In this document: piece by piece, positions 1 to 4,336 of the stretch
Layout of the letters: each line of letters begins with the position of its first letter
Numbering within the stretch: the first letter of the stretch is position 1
Origin: Pseudomonadota bacterium
GTDB lineage: Bacteria > Bdellovibrionota > Bdellovibrionia > Bdellovibrionales > JAEYZS01
Length of the DNA stretch: 5,947 nucleotides
Assembly: GCA_023427925.1 (NCBI GenBank)
Contig: JAEYZS010000108.1
Span: 1-5,947, forward strand
Direction: 5' to 3'
Notes under the pieces: generated by a model
Told to the model about the DNA's origin: nothing
Database searches by the model: none
What the model saw: the letters and a program-made list of their open reading frames with translations, nothing else
Made by a program: the position numbers and the translations under genes

Positions 1-26
1 AAGTAAAGCAGAAGATTGTTTTTTAG

Positions 27-836
27 CTAAAGATTTGCGTCTAGTTTGATATGTTTTTGAATGAGTTTTGCATGGACTTTTCTAACAGTGCTACCTTCTT
101 CAAATCCCAAGCGAATGGGTGCTAGCCAACCATACAAAATAAAATCATCCACAAGTACAAACGAGTGATCGGTACGATCGTATCTACATTCGTTAGCTAC
201 TTCCTGCATGATTGTTGAAATCTGTTTTGCAATCCACAAATTCCTACAAAGCCAAAATACAGTATTCGTTTTTAAATTTAAGGTGTGGTCTGAGCCTGAT
301 CTTTTATATCGTTCTTTGTCCTTTAAATTTAAATCGACCTCATATCCGACAATAATCTTATTCTTGCCATTTCCAAATACAGTCATTCCATCAGGAATAT
401 GTCTTGATTGCTCCATTCGAAATGGAAACACTGTTCTAGGAAGGCTTGCTAATTCTTGCTCACTAAAAAACTCTACGGGAATATTTTTACTTCCTAAAAG
501 ATCTCCCAATTGAAATGTAGTTCCTAAATAATCATGAGCAGGTGCATGCACTTTGTATCTTTGGTTGGTTAGATCATCTCGGTTAAGTAAAAACGTCTCA
601 AATCCCTTTTTACTTAAACACCAAAGCTTTTGCGGTAGATATTTGCCTTTTGGTGCAAAATCTAAATACCCTTCATCATAGAGCTTTCTTAAAATTTTGT
701 ACGTAGACCAGCTACTATACTTTTTAAATGCGACTTCTTTTAGTAATTGCGTACTTGCAAGCTTCCATTTCCATAAAAACTCTAAAACTGTGATTTCATT
801 CTTTGTTAAATCACGTATAACTTTTCTTCTTTTCAT
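27..836 (-). CDS. Replication-relaxation (Replic_Relax-like) winged-helix / PD-(D/E)XK-like protein
   Basis: 269 residues from the ATG at 834-836 to the TAG at 27-29. Residues about 12-80 look like a winged helix-turn-helix (TKNEITVLEFLWKWK, then STYKILRKLYDEGYL, then LWCLSKKGFE). The C-terminal half carries HIPDG (146-150) and YEVDLNLKDKERYK (165-178). This PDG ... ExD ... K/RY arrangement is what I know from the replication-relaxation family and resembles a PD-(D/E)XK nuclease core, although the second motif is ExD rather than ExK. The family is named for a supposed role in plasmid replication and relaxation, for which experimental support is thin, so DNA binding is likely and nuclease activity is unproven. 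The frame stays open to a TTG at 858-860, but that codon has no ribosome binding site, whereas the ATG at 836 has GAGGG four bases upstream. Its leader is unusual and it diverges from the merR-type gene. Family call fairly sure; function not. Confidence 0.75.
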   Translation of the reverse strand: MKRRKVIRDLTKNEITVLEFLWKWKLASTQLLKEVAFKKYSSWSTYKILRKLYDEGYLDFAPKGKYLPQKLWCLSKKGFETFLLNRDDLTNQRYKVHAPAHDYLGTTFQLGDLLGSKNIPVEFFSEQELASLPRTVFPFRMEQSRHIPDGMTVFGNGKNKIIVGYEVDLNLKDKERYKRSGSDHTLNLKTNTVFWLCRNLWIAKQISTIMQEVANECRYDRTDHSFVLVDDFILYGWLAPIRLGFEEGSTVRKVHAKLIQKHIKLDANL

Positions 837-846
837 TAAACCCTCT
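837..846 (-). promoter_or_regulatory. Ribosome binding site deciding the start at 836
   Basis: On the minus strand AGAGGG is followed by TTTA and then ATG. This is a good Shine-Dalgarno match at short spacing and argues against the upstream TTG at 858-860, which has none. The site overlaps one copy of the AACCCTCT octamer repeat (839-846), so a factor or RNA recognising that repeat could affect translation. Confidence 0.65.
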
Positions 847-856
847 TTTATTGGTT

Positions 857-890
857 CCAAGAAACGAAAAGCATGGGGTCGCCATGCTTT
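857..890 (-). terminator. Hairpin with U-rich tail in the leader of the replication-relaxation gene (attenuator-like)
   Basis: A perfect 9-bp stem, AAAGCATGG (868-876) with CCATGCTTT (882-890), encloses a 5-base loop. On the minus strand the stem is followed by TTTTCGTTTCTT. The shape fits a modest factor-independent terminator. Because it lies between any upstream promoter and the start codon at 836, it would act as an attenuator of this gene or as the end of a short leader RNA. The T-tract is interrupted, so efficiency is uncertain, and it may only be an mRNA 5' structure. The plus strand has no T-run after the stem. Confidence 0.45.
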
Positions 891-928
891 GAACTTCTAT
901 CCTCAAATTTTTGATACACCTCTAGCGT

Positions 929-954
929 TCAGGTCATTTCATAATCACCTCCAT
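929..954 (-). promoter_or_regulatory. Near-perfect Shine-Dalgarno followed by start-stop minigenes
   Basis: The minus strand reads GGAGGTGATT (952-943), nearly the full complement of the 16S rRNA 3' end. It is followed directly by ATG AAA TGA (942-934), with a second overlapping ATG ACC TGA (937-929). An in-frame ATG at 954 would add four codons (Met-Glu-Val-Ile) before the same stop. The best ribosome binding site of the region therefore serves a peptide of two to six residues, about 100 bases ahead of the replication-relaxation gene and ahead of the leader hairpin. It could be a regulatory minigene that places a ribosome near the hairpin, or the remains of a deleted gene. Seen directly: the site and the stops. 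Inferred: any regulatory use. Confidence 0.5.
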
Positions 955-994
955 AAGCGTTTAAATTAATTAAAATTGATTTTAAAAAGATTTT

Positions 995-1008
995 GGATAC
1001 ACGTATCC
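995..1008. repeat. 14-bp palindrome in the divergent control region
   Basis: GGATAC and GTATCC flank an AC centre, a perfect inverted repeat of 6 bp arms. Preceded by TTTT, it shares the core TTTT-G-ATACAC with a second site at 908-919, and more loosely with 1050-1060. It may be a protein binding site for the replication-relaxation protein or another regulator. No known operator is recognised. Confidence 0.4.
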
Positions 1009-1052
1009 CTTGAGCGAAGCTTTTTCATTAAAAGCTACAAAACAGAGGGTTT

Positions 1053-1061
1053 TTATACACA
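1053..1061 (+). other. DnaA-box match
   Basis: TTATACACA matches the general DnaA-box consensus TTATNCACA at all positions. Two weaker relatives, TGATACACC (912-920) and GGATACACG (995-1003), lie on the same strand. AT-rich sequence follows at 1076-1135. One exact 9-mer can occur by chance. Its value comes from lying beside a replication-relaxation gene, which would fit an origin-like or DnaA-responsive region of a plasmid-derived element. Confidence 0.35.
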
Positions 1062-1129
1062 GGTGGGCGCCCTCTAAAAATTACAGTCTAAATTTTATAA
1101 TATTTAGGCGAATTTTAATTATAACCCTC

Positions 1130-1135
1130 TATAAT
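1130..1135 (+). promoter_or_regulatory. Candidate -10 element for the MerR-type gene
   Basis: A perfect TATAAT lies 34 bases before the ATG at 1170, which would put the transcription start near 1142. No convincing TTGACA-like -35 element lies 16 to 18 bases upstream, as expected for a promoter needing an activator or for a chance match in AT-rich DNA. The last base of an AACCCTCT repeat is the first base of this hexamer. Confidence 0.4.
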
Positions 1136-1143
1136 AGGCAATC

Positions 1144-1171
1144 ATAAACCTATATGTTACTATAGGTTTAT
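1144..1171. promoter_or_regulatory. 28-bp dyad overlapping the MerR-type gene start (probable operator or 5' hairpin)
   Basis: ATAAACCTATA (1144-1154) and TATAGGTTTAT (1161-1171) form a perfect 11-bp inverted repeat around TGTTAC. MerR-family proteins bind dyads of this general size, so an autoregulatory operator is the natural reading. However, MerR operators usually sit between the -35 and -10 elements, while this dyad lies downstream of the only obvious TATAAT and covers the first two bases of the ATG at 1170. If transcribed from near 1142, it would form an RNA hairpin that buries the AGG before that ATG. Confidence 0.6.
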
Positions 1172-1607
1172 GGCCAGAGAAGATATTTTACATAGAGATT
1201 TCAACGCTAGAAGAAAAATGAAGAGACCTATTTTGCCGAATAAATTTGGTTTAGTTGGCCTAAGAATTGGAGAAGTCTCTAAAAAATCAGGTATTCCCAT
1301 CGTCACCATCCGCTTTTATGAAACTCAAGGATTAGTGGCCAAAGGGAATTTACAAAAATCCAAACACCGTAGATATAATCCCAATATTTTGAAAGAACTT
1401 GAATATATTCGTTTGTGCAGACTTGCGGGTCTATCGTTGCCTGAAATTAAATCTATAATGAAAGCCAGTAGACCTTTTAAATTACCAGCGCCAAGAACCG
1501 TAAAGGCCGTTTATAGAGTTTTGGAGAGCTTAAGATCAAAAATTATTGCACTAGAAGATCTTAGAACAGCTTTAAAAAGCCGCTTGAGAAATCCTTCTGA
1601 AAAATAA
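1170..1607 (+). CDS. MerR-family DNA-binding regulator without a recognised effector domain
   Basis: 145 residues with a clear MerR N-terminal domain. LRIGEVSKKSGIPIVTIRFYE (31-51) is the helix-turn-helix, GLV then KHRRYN (54-70) forms the first wing, and ELEYIRLCRLAGLSLPEIKSIM (76-97) is the second helical unit. Residues about 108-138 (TVKAVYRVLESLRSKIIAL and on) look like the long antiparallel dimerisation helix. The protein then ends, so it has the length of the metal or redox type, yet the C-terminal metal-binding cysteines are absent. The only cysteine (Cys83) is within the DNA-binding domain. The inducer is therefore not metal by the usual scheme. Thirty residues precede the domain, which normally begins near the N-terminus. 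An internal ATG at 1218 (Met17), preceded by AGAAG, is an alternative start that would free the dyad at 1144-1171 from coding sequence. It converges on the GyrI-like gene. Confidence 0.85.
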   Translation: MAREDILHRDFNARRKMKRPILPNKFGLVGLRIGEVSKKSGIPIVTIRFYETQGLVAKGNLQKSKHRRYNPNILKELEYIRLCRLAGLSLPEIKSIMKASRPFKLPAPRTVKAVYRVLESLRSKIIALEDLRTALKSRLRNPSEK

Positions 1608-1689
1608 GCGGTCATTAAGGCAAGCGTTTCAATTCATAGTAAAACCAATATTCTGAGAAACAGATTTCCTAAGCATTCAGAAAAGATAA

Positions 1690-1724
1690 AAATAAAATCA
1701 GAGCTTCGAACTCTGATTTTATTT
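1690..1724. terminator. Bidirectional factor-independent terminator
   Basis: AAATAAAATCAGAG (1690-1703) pairs perfectly with CTCTGATTTTATTT (1711-1724) around the loop CTTCGAA. Both strands leave a T-rich tail: TTTTATTTCTTT on plus, TTTTATTTTTATC on minus. It lies between two convergent genes, the MerR-type gene ending at 1607 and the GyrI-like gene ending at 1786, and should end both transcripts. Confidence 0.9.
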
Positions 1725-1785
1725 CTTTATAAAGGTTTAACTAATTGGCTAGGAAACAAGGGATCAGCGACCTCAAAGAGCTTTC

Positions 1786-2250
1786 TTATTTTAGGGGAAG
1801 ATATACTTCAGTAATCATATCTTTTTCCTGCACGTTCGGTCCCACATTGACGTAGTGGAAAAACATTGGGAAGTCACCTCGCACTTCTCCACTTTGAGGA
1901 AGCCAAGTTTTTTGGAGAAAAAAAGCCGTCTTATTATTGTAGCGGGAGCCAATATCTCTAGCACGTGCGCATCGATTAGCAGGGATCACCTTTCTGATCA
2001 CGCCATAAGGATTTTCTTCAATGTTCTCATCAAAAGAAATGCAAAAATCTACTCGATGCTCCGACGGAGGCGTATTTTGTGGATCAGTGTAGTGGACACC
2101 ATAGTTTCGGTACTTCAACTGATCCGTAAGTTGATGCTCAAGCTTCCAGGCAATCAATTTTTTAGCAGTCACATGTTCGAGTGACGGTGAACCGACATGT
2201 TCTACACAGGCAAGTAAAGTTAATGGAAACAAAATGATTTCGACGTTCAT
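1786..2250 (-). CDS. Stand-alone GyrI-like (SbmC / AraC effector-binding) domain protein
   Basis: 154 residues, about the length of E. coli SbmC. The whole chain is one GyrI-like domain made of two related halves. It begins MNVEIILFPLTLLACVEHVG, matching the usual NVEI...P...A...HxG opening. It continues with GVHYTDPQNTPPSEHRVDFC (51-70), the typical YGxxxDPxxTPxxxxRxDxC segment, then KTWLPQSGEVRGDFPMFFHY (114-133), and ends TEVYLPL (147-153), where the glutamate and the IPL-like end are conserved. Such domains bind drug-like or other small molecules as parts of AraC, Rob or BmrR-type regulators. The single-domain forms can protect gyrase or sequester ligands. No helix-turn-helix is attached here. 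The ATG has GGGAG at six-base spacing. Cytoplasmic; ligand unknown. The nearby MerR-type protein lacks just such a domain. A hydrophobic N-terminus was considered as a signal peptide but belongs to the first strand. Confidence 0.85.
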   Translation of the reverse strand: MNVEIILFPLTLLACVEHVGSPSLEHVTAKKLIAWKLEHQLTDQLKYRNYGVHYTDPQNTPPSEHRVDFCISFDENIEENPYGVIRKVIPANRCARARDIGSRYNNKTAFFLQKTWLPQSGEVRGDFPMFFHYVNVGPNVQEKDMITEVYLPLK

Positions 2251-2572
2251 TCAAACTCCCATTCTCTTTTAACATCCGTCGAAATGACGGTCATCAAAGA
2301 AATCTTTTGGATAAGGCTTCGGGACGGCATTGCATTGATTTAAAGAGGCTCTAGCCCTCCATAACCAATAAAACGAACCTTAATGACTTTACAAAAATTG
2401 GCTTTCGACCCTAAGTACCAGTTTTTGGCTTAAAACCCTCAAGACCTATATAAAGAGACCAACTTGATACTTTTAAACGCTTTACCGAACACCCCAGCCA
2501 AAACCAATATAGAAGAGGGCTGTATTTTGATGACCGCAGGATGGCTCTTGGAGATTTGGTTTACGTGCTGGC
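2251..2572. other. Intergenic region with no convincing gene
   Basis: Between the GyrI-like gene and the propeller gene's promoter I see no supported gene. The region holds the GGGAG ribosome binding site of the GyrI-like gene, a small 5-bp hairpin in its leader (CCGTC at 2276-2280, GACGG at 2286-2290), an imperfect direct repeat at 2398-2446, and two very short open frames that lack convincing ribosome binding sites. Confidence 0.6.
2398..2446 (+). repeat. Imperfect direct repeat, 27-bp period
   Basis: TTGGCTTTCGACCCTAAG (from 2398) and TTGGCTTAAAACCCTCAAG (from 2425) share TTGGCTT, ACCCT and AAG with a few differences and one inserted base. Only two units are present. It may be a tandem binding site upstream of the propeller gene or a minor duplication. 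Confidence 0.35.
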
Positions 2573-2600
2573 TTGACATTTAAACTACACATGCTACGCT
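2573..2600 (+). promoter_or_regulatory. Sigma-70-type promoter of the propeller gene
   Basis: A perfect -35 hexamer TTGACA (2573-2578) is followed after 16 bases by TACGCT (2595-2600). That weak -10 is helped by an upstream TG at 2592-2593, the extended -10 form. Transcription would start near 2607, giving a leader of about 33 bases before the ATG at 2640. Confidence 0.6.
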
Positions 2601-2639
2601 TGTAGAAACATATCGAAAAATAAGATCAAAAAGAAAAAC

Positions 2640-3680
2640 ATGAGTTATGCACTTTCAATTTTAATTATACTTTTAGGACTCCAGGCTCAGGCTGAGTGCC
2701 AATCAACTACTGCGTTAACACTTTCTGCGGATTTTAAAACTGCTTATGGTGTGCCTAAAGTTGGCTACGGACCATTCTATGAGGGTTATAGCTGGGATGT
2801 CCTAACATCAAAGGTGACAGGTAAATTTGATGGAGTTGGATGGCCAGGTGTATATGCTACAACTGAGTTTTTAAAATCGTCGCGAGATGGAAAATATCTC
2901 ATCGGTCTTGCCTATAACTATTTAGTAGTTTGGGATGTAAAATCTCAACAACGGATAGTCACGAAACGATCCCCTAGGGATGGTTTAGTTGGGTTTGTCG
3001 AAATGGCAGGCGACAACCTTGTTTTAGTGCGCCGAAGTGGGCATCTGGACTTTATTGATGAAATTAGTGTTATAAATGTTAAGTCTGGTGAGACTGTTTA
3101 TCAACTATTTCGCCCAACTAACGCCCCCTTCACTATGAACGACACTAGAATAGCAATCTCTGAGACGGGAAATATTCTTTACGTAGCTTATATTGAAAAC
3201 TCGCCTGATTTTAAATATATTTTAACTCGAATAGATATTCTCGATGGCAAAAAGCTGAGTGTAGAAATCTCCGATAGCCATCCAAGATTATTTGAGTCGC
3301 ATGGAAAGCTTTACACCTACAATTACGATTCTCACCATTTCGAGACTCGAATGATGAGAGTTTATGATGCTGCAAACCTTGAGTTAGTAGAAGAATATGT
3401 TTACCCGGAAGCAAATTATGGTTGGATAGATCCACTTGCTGTAATTTTTCAGGTTTCTCCGCAACAGGGTATTGCAAAAATTGGAACCAGAAACGTGGTC
3501 GATCTCAAAACAGGAAAAATACTTTTCAGATTTGATAATGAAATTTATGCTATCGATTCATATCTATCAGTTGATGGAAAGACTTTTGGGGTCGTAAATC
3601 ACCAATATGTACACCTCTATGACACGTCAACATGGAAATTAAAAAGCAGTACATGCTTTAGCAATTCAACTCGAAAGTAA
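2640..3680 (+). CDS. Exported beta-propeller (WD40-like) repeat protein
   Basis: 346 residues. Residues 2-18 are a hydrophobic export signal ending in Ala-Gln-Ala before Glu19, so cleavage by signal peptidase I and a periplasmic or secreted location are likely. The four residues ending at Cys20 (QAEC) are not a lipobox. The rest consists of about six degenerate blade repeats, each ending in a strand with an Asp or Asn and a turn: VVWDVKSQQRI (96-106), SVINVKSGETV (143-153), TRIDILDGKKL (196-206), MRVYDAANLEL (239-249), NVVDLKTGKIL (285-295) and VHLYDTSTWKL (324-334). Many blades open with an SRDGKYL or SVDGKTF type hairpin. The only cysteines are Cys20 and Cys339, at the two ends of the mature chain. 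No catalytic motif is visible, so a binding or scaffold role is inferred. The ribosome binding site is poor and the signal peptide lacks a positive N-region. It has its own promoter and terminator, hence is probably monocistronic. Confidence 0.75.
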   Translation: MSYALSILIILLGLQAQAECQSTTALTLSADFKTAYGVPKVGYGPFYEGYSWDVLTSKVTGKFDGVGWPGVYATTEFLKSSRDGKYLIGLAYNYLVVWDVKSQQRIVTKRSPRDGLVGFVEMAGDNLVLVRRSGHLDFIDEISVINVKSGETVYQLFRPTNAPFTMNDTRIAISETGNILYVAYIENSPDFKYILTRIDILDGKKLSVEISDSHPRLFESHGKLYTYNYDSHHFETRMMRVYDAANLELVEEYVYPEANYGWIDPLAVIFQVSPQQGIAKIGTRNVVDLKTGKILFRFDNEIYAIDSYLSVDGKTFGVVNHQYVHLYDTSTWKLKSSTCFSNSTRK

Positions 3681-3732
3681 ATATTGTGAGCATGAGCTAG
3701 ATTGCCCAGGCCAAATCACTTGTTTCTTGATT

Positions 3733-3767
3733 GAAGTCCGTAGAGTTTTATACGGACTTCTTATTTT
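3733..3767 (+). terminator. Factor-independent terminator of the propeller gene
   Basis: GAAGTCCGTA (3733-3742) pairs perfectly with TACGGACTTC (3751-3760) around an 8-base loop, followed by TTATTTTT. It lies about 50 bases after the stop at 3680. The opposite strand has no clear T-run after the stem, so it is directed to the plus strand. The rest of 3681-3841 shows no gene. Confidence 0.88.
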
Positions 3768-3841
3768 TAAGTCTTATTCTTATATTCACAAACGCCTGCA
3801 AACTTATCCAACCAAATTAGAAAGGTAGCTTTATAGACAAA

Positions 3842-4009
3842 CTACATCCCTGTAAGTTGTTTTGTAAAAAGCGAATGACTAATTGGTCCGCGTTTATATG
3901 CTTTTATCGCAGCCCCACGCATCTCAGTAGTTAGATTAACTAATACTTCGCCAACTCCAATGGAAAAAGCCAACCAAAATATAAAATGAATTAATTTGAA
4001 CACAGTCAC
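3842..4009 (-). CDS. Small single-pass membrane protein (55 residues, GTG start)
   Basis: The frame runs from GTG at 4007-4009 to TAG at 3842-3844. The start follows TAAAGGAGG with four bases between GGAGG and GTG, the best ribosome binding site on this side of the window. A second GTG two codons later (4001-4003) is possible. The protein begins MTVFKLIHFIFWLAFSIGVG, and residues about 5-25 form one membrane helix. It continues with EVLVNLTTEMRGAAIKAYKR and a polar tail ending TKQLTGM. With few charges before and several basic residues after the helix, the C-terminus is probably cytoplasmic. The stop of the upstream helix-turn-helix frame (4020-4022) overlaps this ribosome binding site, so the two would be translationally coupled. 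I do not recognise the family. Small size and a single membrane segment could fit a holin-like, toxin-like or membrane-anchor role, but nothing decides between them. The quality of the ribosome binding site makes it likely to be real. Confidence 0.7.
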   Translation of the reverse strand: MTVFKLIHFIFWLAFSIGVGEVLVNLTTEMRGAAIKAYKRGPISHSLFTKQLTGM

Positions 4010-4019
4010 AAAACCTCCT

Positions 4020-4298
4020 TTAACGACCCCTAATCTTCTTTTTGGGAATATTGATCGAGACCAACTTCGGCTTTGATTTTAGAGCCTTTAGACAACGTTT
4101 AATCGTCGTTGTCCCTAAATCAAAATGCTTCGCAAGTCGCTCAATACTCCATTTTTCGATCCAACGAAGTTTTGCCAGCACCGTCAGATCAATTTCTTGC
4201 TTCTTCCACGAAACATCGTAAAATCGATTTACGGTGAGCTTCTATGGTTCGACTAGATTGGCATTAGGTCCACCATTTTTGGAACCTGGAATTATCAT
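4020..4298 (-). pseudogene. Small helix-turn-helix protein frame interrupted by an in-frame TAG
   Basis: From the ATG at 4296-4298 the frame gives MIIPGSKNGGPNANLVEP (18 residues) and meets TAG at 4242-4244. It then continues with no further stop for 73 residues to TAA at 4020-4022. The second part starts KLTVNRFYDVSWKKQEIDL and contains LAKLRWIEKWSIERLAKHF and DLGTTTIKRCLKAL, a good helix-turn-helix of the type found in recombinase or sigma-factor tails, followed by a basic end (IPKKKIRGR). The two parts read like one small DNA-binding protein of 91 residues with one nonsense change. No start codon with a ribosome binding site follows the TAG; the only in-frame candidate is a GTG close to the helix-turn-helix. 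Upstream of the ATG there is no clear ribosome binding site either. It lies 38 bases after the stop of the 532-residue gene, and its end overlaps the next gene's ribosome binding site, so it sits inside an operon. A sequencing error or readthrough are alternatives. Confidence 0.55.
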
Positions 4299-4336
4299 AA
4301 AAGGACTGGATATAAAGCTAAAGACCGACACAATTT

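Larger units (their letters stand above)
839..1130. repeat. Three copies of the octamer AACCCTCT
   Basis: AACCCTCT occurs on the plus strand at 839-846 and 1123-1130 and on the minus strand at 1051-1044. A shorter CCCTCT lies at 1070-1075 and could pair with the 1044-1049 copy. The first two copies extend to 16 bp with 13 identities (839-854 and 1123-1138). One copy overlaps the ribosome binding site of the minus-strand gene and another abuts the TATAAT box of the plus-strand gene. This placement suggests a shared operator, but none of known type is recognised. Confidence 0.4.

Noticed and set aside
208..513. Plus-strand open frame of 101 codons
   Set aside because: It lies antisense inside the replication-relaxation gene, has no ribosome binding site and its translation shows no domain.
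814..885. Minus-strand 23-codon frame starting within the leader hairpin and overlapping the start at 836
   Set aside because: Weak or absent ribosome binding site and the ATG is buried in the hairpin stem; no support beyond being open.
697..969. Plus-strand open frame of 90 codons
   Set aside because: It is antisense to the N-terminal winged-helix region and the leader of the minus-strand gene, with no start signals.
1018..1036. Inverted repeat AGCTTTT / AAAAGCT
   Set aside because: A 7-bp AT-rich stem with no T-tract; expected by chance in this composition.
1855..2184. Plus-strand open frame of 109 codons
   Set aside because: It is fully antisense to the well-supported GyrI-like gene.
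2247..2330. Minus-strand 27-codon frame whose TGA overlaps the ATG of the GyrI-like gene
   Set aside because: The overlap could mean translational coupling, but there is no ribosome binding site before its ATG and no recognised product; short frames of this size are expected by chance.
2487..2524. CAGCC / GGCTG inverted repeat
   Set aside because: Only 5 bp with a long loop and no tail; not a credible terminator or operator.
2530..2583. Plus-strand 17-codon frame (MTAGWLLEIW...) preceded at a distance by GAGGG
   Set aside because: Spacing to GAGGG is too long, it runs into the promoter of the propeller gene, and the product is too short to judge.
3211..3477. Minus-strand open frame of 88 codons
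   Set aside because: It is antisense to the propeller gene and its translation has no recognisable features.
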